This document shows positions 27,801-42,800 of a stretch of 64,000 nucleotides of DNA, piece by piece. This stretch comes from Edolisoma coerulescens (lineage: Eukaryota; Chordata; Aves; Passeriformes; Campephagidae), in the NCBI GenBank assembly GCA_013397115.1, contig VWZW01007170.1, positions 397-64,396 of the forward strand, in the 5' to 3' direction. Each line of letters begins with the position of its first letter. Within the stretch, counting starts at the first letter, position 1. The notes beneath the pieces were generated by a model. The model was not told the origin of the DNA, did not search any database, and was given only the letters and a program-made list of their open reading frames with translations. The translations under genes were made by a program, and so were the position numbers.

Positions 27801-30800
27801 TTTTTTTAAATCAGTCTCCAAAATGATCACTAATGGCAGGTTTCACAGGGGGAAAAATTCCCTCTTAAAACAGATCTTACTCATTATCCACCACAGATTG
27901 TTGTTGGATTTCAGATAACCTTTTTCTTTTTTCCTCCCAGAAAACTCCCCCCTTGTAATTAGGGCTCAATTATGAAAAGAATTAACAACATAATTCCCGC
28001 TATTTATTTAGTTTTATCAGAACTGGTCACTGCGTTCCTGATTTTTTTTCTCTGCCTCTCTTCAAAAGAGCATGCAAACAGAAGCCTCCTTTTGGGGGAT
28101 TTAATGCAGTCACTAACATGAAAGACAGTTTATTCGCACAGTTCAGTAGCTAGCACACCCTCCAGGTTCTTGGACTACCCTACCTTGGCAGACAGACTCT
28201 GTGGTTTGTTGGAGAGGATCTCTGCTGCTTCCCTGCAGCGGGTGGAAAGGTTCAGGATAGCAGCAGCTGCTGCTATGTGGGTGTCTTCACTACATTGACC
28301 GTAGCTATAAGAGTTGGCATGGCAAGGGCTCTGTGTGTGGGCGCTAGCACTAGGCAGTCGATTAGAAAATTTCACTGGATTTGAAAAATGCTTTGCTGTT
28401 GAAGAGAGATTTGATTAGCAATTGCATGTATGAAATTTTTCCCGTTAAATAGTTTCGCTTCTCAGACTACAATTTTGTACATAAAAAATATTCAAAGGTT
28501 ACATTTAAAACAATCCATTTCCTATTGCCAGTAAGGGTTTACAGTAGAAATGGCTTCAGAAACATGACAATTTAATTTTTCCTTGAGAAATACACATCTG
28601 TCAACAAACATTCTGAGATTTTTACTCATATTTTACTTATCCATTAACTCAGGAATTAGAAGCAATGATGTCCAAGGAAAGACTGAACACGCATTAATGT
28701 GTTATCCATCGTGATTTGACCACTCCAGTGGGCAAATGCAATCGTAAATGTATTCTTATAAAGGCTTCCTCTTGGAGCTCTATTGTGCAAAAAAAACAAC
28801 AGTGACTTGTCCAGTCTTAGCTAAAACAACACTGCTTACTCTACTTAGATAAATAAGTCTGTTATTTAAATAGCTTTGCTTATGTGACTAAGGAGCATGA
28901 AACCAGGCTCTTGAATGAAGCAGAGCAATCAGATAAAAACATTACCTGTAAGGAACATTCAGTACCTATTTTGTGGAAATATTTAGAAATTTAAGTCTAT
29001 CCTTTAATCAGTTAGAAAGAATAATGGCAATAAACATTCGTATGATCTTGGTTTACAGTCTTTTGTTGGCTATATTTGGAATAATACACAGATTTATTAG
29101 GCACAGTGAGGTCAGTTGAGAATGAAATACTAACAGGTGAACAGAAAAGCACTTTCAGAGACAAAAGTGGTGTTTGTGGTTCTTTGTTTTCTTCTTCATC
29201 AGCAGCATTTACTCTAAAACTGTTAGAGAGAACTCTGCTCTCTCTTCTAGATTTTGGAGCTTGAGATGGCATAAACTGTTGCAGGGAGAACACAGCACAA
29301 TGGTTTCAGCTCTAAGGAAGCAATAATCACTTCTTTTGTCTGCAGCCCTCACTGTGTCCTACAAAGATAAACTAAGCAAAATCCAATTTCTCAGCCTACA
29401 CCCAGATACATCACGAACATTTCTGCGTATGGCCATCTGCTCGCTCCCTAAAGATCTGAGCCCCAAGGCTCTGGATCCCTTTGGATGTAGAGCTTTGGCT
29501 GAGCGCTTTTTAATGCTAAGAGCTGCACAAGGCATAGGAGGACTCATCTTCCCTCAAACTTGGGATGCTCTGAAAGAAATGCTTGTTTATGTGCTTTGAC
29601 TGTAGCTGAATGCTATATTCCTTTTCTCTAAGCACTGGAGGCACGTCAGTATAGCAATACATGAAAGCCTCATGATTCAGTCCTCCCATTCTCTAGTGAA
29701 AATTGAAAAGGATTTATCTACCCTGCTGTAATACTGTAGCACAAACAAGACAGTATACATTTTTAACAGTTACTACAATGAAATTTAAATTGTGTTTAAA
29801 GACCAGGAAGTGCATTTTTCATTACCTATCCTAAAAGATAAAAACCCAACCATCCAACCAACCAAAAAACCCCCAGGCTATAAAGGGTGTATGTTTTTCT
29901 AACAAAACAAGTTTACAAGCGCAGAATCCACCAAGGGCTGATGATGGGCTTTTGGCTGGCTATGTATTTACATAGGACTCTGAATCCATCACTGCATCAT
30001 CAGCTTCTTATTGCCAACTTTTGTGTACCTGAATAGTTAAATCACTCACCAACTCTCTCACCTTTCCATTAAAATAATAGCTGCACATTGCAATCTTTGC
30101 AAGAACAACAGGCTGTAAACTTCAGCTCTGATATACTTCATACATAAATTGTATATATATGTATTTGCATTTGTATAAAAACATTTCAATCATTTTTTTC
30201 CTTGAAATGAACCTGTGAAATAGACATACATCTGTGCAAAGAGACAGCTAATAGGGAATATTCAATTTTACAAACAAAATTGGAAAATCTGCCGCCCAAG
30301 AAGCTGGCAATGCATATATTTGCTTTCATTTAAGCAAGCCTATTTTCCAGGTCAGATAAATATCTACTTTTCATTTGCAATTTTAAATAGAGTATTTATA
30401 TATATATATACACAAAACACAGATACCCACAAACATATATGTGTCGTTTTGTGTACTCAGGCGCATACACAAATAAATATAAAAACATACAAATTTTATA
30501 AATACATAAAACATATATAATATTTTATAGTATTAGAGGTGTATTATACTATAATTAACTTTTATATGAATTTATTCATTAACAAAATTTTTTGCTTTTC
30601 TGTTCACCTTACTATGAATGTTTTTCTTTGTTGGGGTAAGTGGGACAAAATTTGTTTCCCTATTTTATTATCCCTTAATCTTTTTGTCATTAACAAAATA
30701 TAAGCTAACTTAAGAGTCTTTTTTCACATTGTTCTGGATCTGTTCTCTTCTGAAGCCAATTTTGGTGCAATGAAACATTTCTTTTCCGTTTCCCTCATGG

Positions 30801-33800
30801 CAACAGAGTTATTTGTTTCTTTAAACTAAAGAATATTTTATAATGGTCAATACAACGGCAGAATCTTGCTCATGTTTCCCGTGCAGATTCTGAAGAGCAT
30901 CTGCAATAAGCCATCACTGTTCGCACTGAGGTATCTCATTTGTACAGAGTAGCACCTCAGCAAATCTGTAAATGATGCAAGCAGAGGAATCTTGATAACA
31001 ATTTGATACATTGGATATGTCTGCACTATAAATATGATTAGTACAGAAGTATTAGGTACCAAAACAAATTCAGTCCAGGCCTGGAATTAATGTAGCTGAG
31101 GCACATGCTCGTCTAGGAGGAATAATACCTGTATGGATTCACCTAAACAATACCTGAAGTACCTTTGAAACCTAACTTGGATTTCTTTGTACTACAATTC
31201 ATTACATCTTGTGCAGACACATTCCATGGGACTTATCTATTCCATAAATATATCACAATTTAATCAAGAAAGAAGGTAACAGGTAAAACATAAAGAATTC
31301 CTTTTTACTCCACTTTTCCTCCGATAACTGCTTTCAAAGGAAGCATCAAAAAAGTAAACTTTGTATTAATGATATTTAGTGTTCTAGATTCTATATTTCA
31401 CTAATTAGTTATTCTATTTAACATTCTAGACACAAGTGATTAAAGATGGTTTCTACAGGCCTTTCTAGAATTCTAGAATTTTGAAAGCAGAACAAGCAAA
31501 AAGAAAAAAAAGTCATCAACATTTTGCCCCCTTTTCAATAGAAAGTTGAATTTTGAGCTTACATTCAAGAAACTGAGGTGTTTTTCGACCTTGTGACACA
31601 GGTGCTGTTGTGCGTTTGCCAAAGACTTGTGCATCAAAACTGGCATAATCAAATGGGACTTTCCCCAACTTCTCCTGCTCTTTCACCAGGGTGCCTCTGG
31701 AGGAGGTGACTGTCTGCGAAGTTCTGTAACTGTACTGAGATACCTCAGGCTGCTTTGATAAATTTGTCCTGCAGAGAGGAGGAAAACAATGAAGGAGAAA
31801 GACAAGAGTGTCTTTAAATAACCTTATTTTGAAAAATAGGATATGATTGAGTCTCATAATCTAAAAGCGTGCTATTATCACATGCAAAACTTACTGGTGG
31901 GTGTATACAAGAAATAAACAACATAAATATGGTGGCTGACTAGTAGCCAAAAAGTACTTTGACTACTTCACAAACTAAAAGATGAGGACATTAAAAAACG
32001 TAGTTTTCTTCAACTGTAGTTTGGGCTTTTTAAAAGGAAGTAACTGACTTACTGCTAGGTTACCACTGTAGCATGGTGCTTCCTTTCATTCTAAAAAAAT
32101 GTCTGGATTTTTTTCCAGCTTTTAGTTTTTTTAGATCAGTATTGTTCTCACTTTACTGTGAATGAGTATGGTATAAATATAATATAAGATGATCCGAAAT
32201 AATTGCTTGTGCTATTTGGGAGGAACGAATGATTTATGGTGTGTTATTCCATTTAGTTAATGTTCAGTAACTACTTGTCTTTTGTAATTTCCTAAGGACT
32301 TTTCATATGTAGAGTTAAGGCACGTGCAGTTGGCAGACACATGGACATAATATTCTGTAATGGCTCTGAAGGAACCATTAGAGCTGATCATGTCAATAAT
32401 CCACAAATTAAAGTGTCCCCAAATAGACCTGAATATAATAGGTTGTAATGGTCGTGGTGCCAATGATGTGCAAATTATGCACGTCTGTAGGGTCCATATA
32501 ACTCAAACAAAATACAATTGCAATAAAAAGTGTTTCTCTTTTTTGATGTCATTGTATAAAAATTAAAGTAATTAAACCAATAAACTAAAAATAAAGAAAC
32601 TCTATGAATTGTTCTGATCAGGTTACTTGTGTGGAAGTAAGATTTAGTAGGATATATTTGACTGCTTATCCAAAGATTTGTCTCTTGTCATTAATGTCAG
32701 TCACATGCACAAGAACCAACAGAAAGATGATTGCTTATTATGAGAGTCAGATAGCTTTGCAGAGGTTCATCTTGGAAAACTGGGTTACCACTGAAGCCAA
32801 AATCTGAAGTGGGTGTAAGAACTGAGGACCAATCAACAGAGTTTGTGCATAATTACTTTGGAGAGACAGGTTGGTGAGGGCTCCTACCTGTGAGTCTGAT
32901 CATGGCACTGCCCAGCTTTTGGAGACTCGAGCTGGCTCTTTTCCTGGGACATTGCCAACTTTTCAGCTGCAGCAATTGGACAACCAGAAAGGCTGTTGAA
33001 AAGCAAAGGTGAAGAAGAGAAACAACAAGAAAAAAAGGTTGAAGTTAATTCTTGAGTAAAGGAGATGTGTGCTGTTTTTCTGTGGAAACCAGTGGCTTTG
33101 AACTTCTCTGATGGTCTGCACATCTATGGGAACTGCTGCTGTTATAGCCCAGATTCATGTGTTTTTCAATCCTTAATGCAAAACTGTGAAATCTGTGTAT
33201 TTTAGGTGATATATCTGGAAACTGAATCATGTAGGAGTTTTCCACAGTTCAGCTTTGATGTTTTGTGTCTGGCAAGTCACTAGTAAATTTTTTGACAAAT
33301 GACATTTGCTTTATCAGCTAAACCATGCATATAAGCCTCCTGCTGATTAAAAGGAAAGTGAATTTGGGAAAAAAAACCTGGAGATATATGAGGGACTGTT
33401 ACCAAAGAACACAATTTGTCATTTCAAGTTGTGCTAGCTTATATTTTCCTGTTTGTTTTATTAGATTAGAACATGTTTTCTTATCCTATTCATGGGTTGC
33501 TCATGATACAGCTGATGTGCCTCAAAGATGATGGGGGATTTAAAACAGGAAACACAAAAAATATCTGCTTGTGCCTTATATATTCTTGTAGACAAGCTTG
33601 TCATATGTCTGATAAAGACTGACTTACTATCTTTAGTACTAAAACACAATATGATAAGCCTTAATTTTGGTGCACCCATGAGATAACAAATCAAGCAATA
33701 AACAAAAAACCCAAAATCTCACAAATATTCAGATCAACAAAGAAAGTTGGTTTTGAAATTCTTATGTCCCAAGTTGGATTGTAAGATTGACAGTATATTT

Positions 33801-36800
33801 TCCCAGAAGCAGCTTGATGGAATATACTGCTTCCAGCAGAAAGCAGTGCTGACAAGAGCTGTGCTGACAGCAATGGCTTGCTGGAGACAGAGTATGTTGA
33901 CTCTCTGCCTCACCTGCAGTCCAGCTATGATTCCCCAGCTGCCTGTCTGGAAGGCTTTTCTCAATTTTGCTTTGTCCCTGCGGGCAGCAAGTTAAACAGA
34001 CGGGAGTGTTCCAGGCAGGAAGATGGCATTCCTGAGGGTAATAAGTGGAGCTTTTAAACAGATTTTAAAATAGTCCACTTAAAATTTTCTGGTTTGCTAA
34101 AAGGGAATGTACCTTGATTGGAAGTTCCTGTCAAGGACTAGGATGTAGTGGTGCAAAACAAATGAGTTTTGGTTTCCATTGGGTTTTCCACTTGTAGCAA
34201 TAATAATGTATTTTTTCATTCCTTCCCCTTGTACATGATGATTTTTCAATGTGAGGACCATGATGAAATTGTAGCTTTAAATCTCATCTATGAAAATACT
34301 AGTGGAATTTGCTGTCCTCAGTGCTGCAGCCATTTTTTATATAATGGAATTAAACACAATTATTTGGTTATAAATAATACAGGCTGCCCTTGCAGTTCAT
34401 AGACACTCTTCAATGTAGTACATAGCATCTAATTCCAAGATGTGCCTATTAATTTACTCTCAAGTACGTGTTAGGTTTTAAATGGACAAGAATTTTTCTG
34501 CTCTACCTTCGGTGCGTGTTGCGATTGCTGTTGACATGTCCTCTTCCAGTGCATCCTGGGGTGGGGCACTTTAAAACATTTTCATGCATGGCAAGAACTA
34601 AATAGAAATTTAAAAAAAAAATTGATAATAAATGCATCCATTAAAAACACACGTCTTTAAAAAAATGAGCATATCCTCTTTGAACTCAGCTGCTCCATTC
34701 TTTCTCATTTTTTTGACAAAAGAAGAGGAGAAGCAAAGGACCTACAGCACAGTGACCATGGTGCCTCCAGTATAAACCAGTTCATTTCTATATTACTGTG
34801 GTGTGGGTTCATATGCACAAAATTTTTTCTACGGACTTAAAAAGAACATAAGTGGAAGTCAGCAAGGATGTTAAATCATGAAGCCCTTTATATACCACTA
34901 ACACTGGAAAAGGGAGGTGATAGAGGAGCCCTGGGCCACACAGTCCGTGTTACACGGAGCTGCAGTCCCTCTCTGTCCCAGGGAAGGAATGCTCTCAAGT
35001 AAAGGGAGGCTGTTTATACATCTTATCAGATATTTTGAGTATGTCCCTTCAAACTGTTACACCTTCTGGTCACCTGAGCTGTGCTGAAACTCCCTTGGAC
35101 CAGTTGGTCACAGTTCCAAGCAGCATCTTACACTCTTAGCAGTGACTGCCACCGCTTGCCTGTACATTTCCTGTGCCCTTGGATGTGGATCACCTTTGCC
35201 AAGACTGACAGGTATGCCCATGTTATACAGTATACATCTTTGGGGCACAGTGTTTCACAAAAGCTGACTGTTCAGTCCACGGGTTTGTTCTGCCAGGAAC
35301 CAAATTCTAATTTTTTTTTTCCCCATCAGGACAGAGCACATCTAATTGGAAGTGTGATAATTAACAAGGACTTGTTAATTTTAACTTTTTAGGAAGTTAA
35401 TGTTGCTAAGGCCTTCCAAATGCAGCCTGCTTAATTCAGCAGATGTTTCCATAAATACAGTTTAGTACCAGATTTAAAAAAAAGGGAGAGCTACAGTTAG
35501 GAAGAGGATTTTGGTAAAGTGCAAATATCCTTTTAATTTGTTGTTATGCATACCACCACAAAGAACAATCTGACTAACTAAGTTGTTTAAGCGGATAGTT
35601 TCACATTAAGTTTTGGCGTATTATGCAGCATTTCATTGCATCATGTTGCAGGATTACACACACAAAGAGCCAACGTAATCAGAGCAGCACAGTTAGAAAT
35701 AAGCAGGGAAATTCAGGCTAGACTGGGCATAAAAGGGTTAGTGTGATACTGTCACAAGAGAGGGACCTGCTGTGGACCAGCGCTGGGATGTACTGATGGA
35801 AATAACCTTTTTGAGCTCAGCAGTAAGGAGGACACTGGAAACATCTCTGCATGAGCATGCCCAGCCTCTCAGCTGCTGGCAATGAAAACCAGCAGCCTCC
35901 ACGTGTGATTGCAGCAAATGAGGCCACGGCTCCAAAGCAAGCAGCTGATGTCTGTGCCTTAGCAAAGGTGTGAGCAAGCAACATCTTGAAGATTCATGGG
36001 ACTACAGCACGCAGGTCTGCTGGCAGCGTGGGGATGGGTTGTCTGATCTTGTTCTTCCCGGGCTACCTGAGGAGCCTGCTGCTGTTGGTAATGATGCTGC
36101 TGAGGAGCACTTGAGCTGCACAAGTGTGGGAAGTAGGACTGTGACTACGAACTGGAGGGCAAAGAAGGTGTGATGGCTTCTTTCCCAGTCTCATTCTGCA
36201 ATCTCACTCAGAAAAAAAGGGGATTCTTCTCCAGCATAAACACACACTACCCACAATGCTGAGACAGATCCAGTTGTTATTCTGGACTGCAGGGTGATGA
36301 TACTCACTTTCTAGTGGCACTCTGACTTTATGTGGACAGCCTGAGAGACTTCGGTGGTGAGGGTACAGCCCAGTCACGTGCCCTGTGCCATCACACCCTG
36401 GGATGGGGCATTTGGTTTCTCTCTTTTCAGGCCTGGGTGAATCTGCAGAGAAATCAGATAAGGATTTTGTTTGGCTTTAGCCCATCTGCACTCGGCTGAG
36501 TGATCCTAGCAGCGTGATATTCTCTATTTTATACTTCAGATTTAATTCCTGTGCAAAGTTTTAACAGAGATGTATGCAACTGAAACATCACTTCAGGTTT
36601 TCACAGTGTCTTTTAAACAATGATCCTCCCCACCCCCCACCCCCATTTTGCCATTTATGTGCTAAACTATATAGCTTTAGGATTGCAGTATTTATTCCAT
36701 TCAGAGCCTCAAACAGGACAGAAGCCACAATCCAATAAGCCAGAAAACTGGCAGCATGAGCCAACAGCAAGATCTATAAAGGAATAAATAAAAAAAAGCA

Positions 36801-39800
36801 GAAACAATCTTTTGCTCTGTTAATGTCAGACTCCAGGAAGCTGGGACAACCAAATAAAAGCTGAGGTGTGAAACAAATAAACAAACAAACAAAAAGCATT
36901 TCAACCAGAAGCCATTCCTTAAATATCACAGATCTCTAGGCTGTAGGTTCTTTGTTAGGAAACTGAATACATGCCACTTTACATTTGAGAGGCAAGGCAA
37001 GCAGCTCCCTCTGGTACACATGGCAATGCTGCTTTGTGGAGCAGCCCACAAAGACACTGAAAACATGGAGCAGCCGATACCCTTTCAAAGGCAAGGTCTC
37101 AGCCCAGCCCCACAGCTATCACTCTGTAATGGCCACAGTGCATTCCCAATTTCTGTTTCAAGCACCTAGAATGGTGCAAGAAGCACTGGTCAGAAAACCT
37201 TTGTTTGATTTCCAATGCAGGATCAAAAGTCTGGGCGAGAAAGGAATGATTTCTGGTCCAGAAATTCTCTTGTGAGAAATCTGGAGGAAGTGGCCGCATA
37301 AATTGCTGAGGATGGTTTTAGCTCCATCTGTGATTGGCTGCCAACAGCATTTGGTGCTGGGGGAGAAAACAGCTGCAGCCAGCACAGGGAGCTGCCTCCT
37401 TCAAGCTCGTTTTTCTGGACTATGAGGTAGGATGTGCTTAGGGACAGAATCACCAGTGACAGCTGAGGGTTAAACTTCTTGGCAAGTTTTTAGGCTAAAA
37501 AAATAAAATAAATAAATAGGGAGGAAAGAAAATAGACTCAGCATCATCAGGAGACCACATGCTTTTTAGAATCACTGCAAATGGAAAGTGCTGCAATAGT
37601 GAACAGAAAATAAAGAGGGACCCTGAAATATTATTTAGTGTTTCCTCCGATAATTGAAAAGGTTTATAATGAAATAGATTTTTTCTGATCTAGCATCCAA
37701 GAACAAAAATTAAGAGCTGATGGATTTGATGGTAGATTTTTTAGAAATAAAACCCAGTTAATTATATAAAGTGGAAAAATTATGTGCCCGATACAACATT
37801 GACTAAAATCATATGGTGTTTATAAAACCTGAAAAAAGCCTGGTGTGTTTCCCATGAGTGTCACCTCTGAACTCACCTGGAAACCACAGCTAATTATAAT
37901 ATGAGGCAAATAAGGGAGGGACAGATTCTGCCACTCTTACATCACTGCTCTTTCCTATGTGTGCTGTGAAAAAGTCACATTGGCACCAGTGTGAGCCTGG
38001 TGAAGACAGCTGCTCTCAGGGTAGGAAAGGATATCGATAAAGTTCTTGCATATGCCAAAGTCATCTGAGCAAATAAATGTTCACATAGTTTAATAAAAAG
38101 GTAGATTAATACCATGCATGCACAGATTAAGACATGTTAATGAAAACACTGCTTGAGACACAAAAATGGGATGCATGCATTTTCTTCCCAAATACTGCAG
38201 GAAATATTTTGTAGTTGCAACTCCTAAAAATGCCTGTCAGTTCTCTTTCACACTAAATGCTTTAGATAAGTAAATTACTATAATACTTGCAATGTCCACA
38301 GGGACTACTCTAAAGTTACATTAGAAATACCAAAGTAAATCATTTATCAAAAGCAGAAATTGCATCAGTGCTAGGGTGACCTCGGGATGTTTGGAAGGCC
38401 AAAAGGAAAAGTCAAAGGACAGATGAATGTATTGTTGCTTACTACAGAAGGGAGTGTGCTTATATAGAATGACATCTCTTGATGATCTGTAATTATCCCC
38501 AATTGAAGAGTTTCATATAAGACAGCTCAGTTTATAAATCAAACACGAATCTCTTAAATCTCCACTTCTGGAAGCCTGATTAAGTGCTGAAAATTGAGTG
38601 ATGTTCCTACGGGTATGTAGGATACCACAAACCATCAGAAACAATAAAGATTTTGGAATTCACTGGTATTTCTGCTGATGGTGAATGAGGCAGAAGAGCA
38701 CGGCTTGTGCTTTCCTGGCTCAGAAGTGCTGAATGTAACAAAATGTTGTGTTGATACGTGAAGCAGACTGAACTCAGAAAACACACGGATTAGTAATAAG
38801 GTAGTATCTTTGGGAAAGGCCAATTTTTCACCCTAAACTTGCCCTTGAGCACTGTTTTAATGCCTTGTCTTTTGGCTGCTGAGATTTTGGAGGTTTGTAT
38901 TAGCGCCCTACAGAGGAGGAAGCAGAGGAGGAGGAAAAGGAGGAGAAGGACTGTCAGTGCCAGCTACACAGCCCTTTTAGTACCCATTACTGATCATTTC
39001 ACATAGCAGTTTGGCAGGAAGCCAAGTACCTAGCGTTTAACCTGGTTAGACATGAGGCACTAGTGTGAAGGTACGTAATTAACAAAATTACCAGCTAAAT
39101 TCCAGATTCTTTACTGTTGCTATAAAACCCAGCTCAGAATCCTCTATCAATCACAGGACAAATGCTTAAGCCAGCAAGAAGAGCCAAAAATACTTCCTTA
39201 CGTTTGCTGCTAAATATCTGTCTCCCACCAATGTCAATAACTTTGGTTTGTCTCCTTTCCCCTGCTAGATGCTCCAGAAGAAACCTATCCAGTTCCTTGT
39301 AGGTGCTGTGAAACACATGGCCTTGCTCTGCCTGCAGAGCAATTGCTTGCTCTAGCAAACTCAAGTTCCCTTTTGTTTTGTCCAGCTCAACTGACACGTC
39401 TGTGGTTTCTGACAGGCACTCGTTGTCGTCTTCTTCACCTTCAGGGAAGAGATTCTGAATTCTCTTCTCAAAAGGATCAGGGTGAGGCTCCTGGGGTGCT
39501 CTCAGCTCTGTTTCTGAGTCACAGAGTGTTTCACAAGGACCATATTCAACCTCTTCCTTCTTAATTTCTGGGACTTCCAGGATGCTGGGTTGATTACACT
39601 CTACGATATACTTCTGAGTTACATGGGGCTTTACACTAGTTTCTTCTGAGAAATTTGAAGAGCTATCCCACTCATTGTCCATAATTTCAGAGTTACTTTC
39701 ATTTTCCTCAGATGAACAGTATTTTGGGTCAGAAATAGCAGTCTTTTCCTTTCCTTCAGCTGAGTTAATCAGGTAACATTCATCAGTGTCATCACTTTCT

Positions 39801-42800
39801 GTTTTTAAGGATTGAATGCCACTATCATTTAGATTTTCTGCCACTGTTTGACTGGGTGCATCTTTTGCTACTTTTCCCACGTTCATCAAAGATTTGGCCA
39901 CGGCATCTTGATAGCTGGAGTAGTTGTCTTTTCTTTGACTGGAGTTTTCTTGCCCACCCAAATGAGGGGTTTCCTCAGATGATTTTGGGGTAGTCTCCTC
40001 TGTATGAGAAAAAAGGTAAGAGAAATATGTAAGAATAACTATTTTTTGTATGTTGTAGAAGTGATGTGAAGATATTTACTCACAAATTGCTGTTTCGTTA
40101 CTCAGAAAGGTACTCTGAAATTATTGGATTCACACCAAGGATGTGTTTGAAATGACTGCTTGTAGCAGGATGAAAAGCCCTTCTGATATTATATCTACTT
40201 TATATTATAGTTCCAGCACTCTATGAGAAAAAATCATATCCCCATTTCTCACTGATAGTGAAAACACATATTATCTTGGCACACACACACATGCACACAC
40301 ATTCATATACATTTATGTAAATATAATGTGCCATACATCAATACTACATATATACGTATAATCTATATAATGTGTGTGTATATATCTCTATATATATATA
40401 CACACATACATATATATCTATATACGCAAGCACAAAAACACATTTTAAAATTCCTCTGATCTATTTCCACTTTTATTTCATCTAAGATTCCCAAACATTT
40501 TCTCAACCCCTAATTACTTTCCCAGTCACCCCAGATCCCATGAAAGACTTTGATGGAAAAATCCTCAGTACTTCACAAAGGGCAAGCTCCTGGTCATCAT
40601 TGAAATTGCCACATTAAGTGATAGATCAGGTCATGCACAGGCAAACAGAAATGGTTGTTATGTACAGACTCATAAAGGACTTGTTAAAGACACCACTGAA
40701 GTGCATCCTGTCTTTATAAACATCTTTCTTCAGAAGAAAAGCAGCAGCCAGCAGGTAATAAAGGCTGCAAGTAGGAGAGGTTGTCAGTGTGGGAGACAAT
40801 ATGCCTTTTGTATCTCATTTAATTTTTTATAAACATTTCCTCTGACAAGGACACTCAAAAATACATCTCCATCATCTTCCTTTCTGGTAATTATCTCTCT
40901 AAAATCAACACTGGTTTTGCCAGGATCAAGTAAATATTGCCATAGTAACTAAAAGCATTTTTGGATGAAGGGAAGAATTTAGTCACAACACTAGCCCCTT
41001 CAATAATGCTGATTATAGGGTACATTCTTTTGTTGGGATCTATTCAACATAAACTGAAAAATTTAACATTTTACTTCCTAGAAAGGAGGATGAATAAACA
41101 AGCACAGGCTATTTCATAAGATGTGTCTTTCCTTTCCTGAATCAGAAGAACTCCAGGTTTAAATAATAAATTAAGCATAGCCTAAAATGCAAATGAAGTT
41201 TCTCTCAATAACACAGCGAGCTATTAAGAGAAAGTGTAAAGGGTTATGATAATTTTAAAGTATTATGAACTACAGAAAACAAATAAAAAGCATTTTCAGT
41301 GAATATGTCCAATTCATTGAACTATTCTCTCAATCCACTTAACTACCCACATGTGTACAATAATGATTTATAGACATTATACCTAATTATGCATATTTGG
41401 GCTGTGTTAGAGTGCCTAACAAAAGCTCTAGAAAGCAACAATTACCTCTGTTGCTTAGCTACATAGTTTAAAATATTCCTATTAAGTGCAGATTATTGTG
41501 GAGGGGAAAAGGGGGACAAAAATGCACATGTGCACCACAATGCATTTCACTTTACTGCTGCCAAACTGTTAGCATTTTGGGTCATTTCCAGTTTACATAA
41601 TTGTTTGGTTCAACTGTTTGTTATATGTTAAAAGAAAATATTGATTAATTCTTATTCTTCTTCAGAAAATTGGACTCATGCAGGGAGAGGTGGCCTTGTG
41701 CACTGTGTGCATAAAGTTGTATTTAAAGAAGTGTCTGTAAACCTTCATGTAACTTTTTAGCAGCTGGTCAAACAAAACACACATTGCAGTATTCTGAATA
41801 AAGTCTGCCATCTTTTCACATCTCAGCAAGTAAGAATGATGATTTGGCTCTTTCACCAACTTTAGTCAAATGGGTTTTCATTATTTGCTCTTCTGCCATT
41901 TGGAAAATGACAGAATCCCATCAGTGGGTCATTTCAAAAAGTAACAAGATCTAGTTTAAAAGAAATCTCCCACCAATCAAAAGAAAACTAACCAAAAAAA
42001 AAAAACCCTTACAATGGCAAAAGGTCTTTTCAGTTATTTTTCTGTACAAAAGATGAAAAATAATATAAATTCATGGTTAAAAAATTTTTGTTCCTTAAAT
42101 AATCAGCAATTTTTAAAATCAGTGTTTAAAAATTTGTTGTCGAACCAGTCTTAATGGTTCAGCTGTCCCAGCTTTGCTTTTTACTTCTACAGGCTGTAAA
42201 TTTACTTTTAAAATAATCAAAACTCAGCTTAGTTTACAGTTGCATCAATCCTTGAACTGAATCATTAACTGATCAACTGACAAGAATCATGAGTTCATAA
42301 TAAAGTGAGCAATATTACACTAAGAAATCACAAGTAAACCTACATAGCCAGACCAACTGTATGGTTTCGCTGAAATTTGTTCTGTAGCTGGTAAAATTAA
42401 TGCAAAAGATGTAGGTTGTATTATCACTGACACAAGCAGGTTGGAAGATATCATACTGGTATCAGAAAAATCTTTTCAAAATCACGTGGGATTTTTTTGC
42501 TTTGACTGAGCATGGTTTCCCTACTTTTTCATCAATGGATCTGGCCCAACGCTTATCTGTTTTTAAAAAGGAACCAGTTAAATAACTTGGGTTTGTCTGC
42601 ATATGGTACAAAGTCTAGCTTTACACCCATCACAGTATTTTCTTCAAGATATGCAGAGGACAAAAAAGGGGAAGAAAAAGACATTACTGAGGGCAACTCT
42701 GGATGGTCAGGAACCAGGCTGAATCAACATAAAAAAAACTAACTAAAATCCAAATAATTAAAAAAAAAATTCCAAACAAACAATAACAAAGCCCCAAGAC

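Larger units (their letters stand above)
19675..28183 (-). other. ST18: ST18 intron 9 (8.5 kb)
   Basis: This is the second-largest intron, inside the MYT1-domain coding region. It holds likely ancient amniote repeat remnants near 23121-23210, 24764-24790 and 27621-27690, and a T15 tract near 27794-27808. No further exon was supported. Confidence 0.85.

Noticed and set aside
29336..29599. Overlapping ORFs on both strands at 29336-29599
   Set aside because: They mirror each other across the strands and match nothing I know; no exon evidence.
31463..31478. Heat-shock element reading of the TTCTAGAATTCTAGAA palindrome
   Set aside because: The GAATTC centre lacks the two-base spacing between GAA and TTC needed for a standard array of nGAAn units.
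39343..39564. Plus-strand ORF opposite exon 4
   Set aside because: It is the antisense shadow of the ST18 coding exon.
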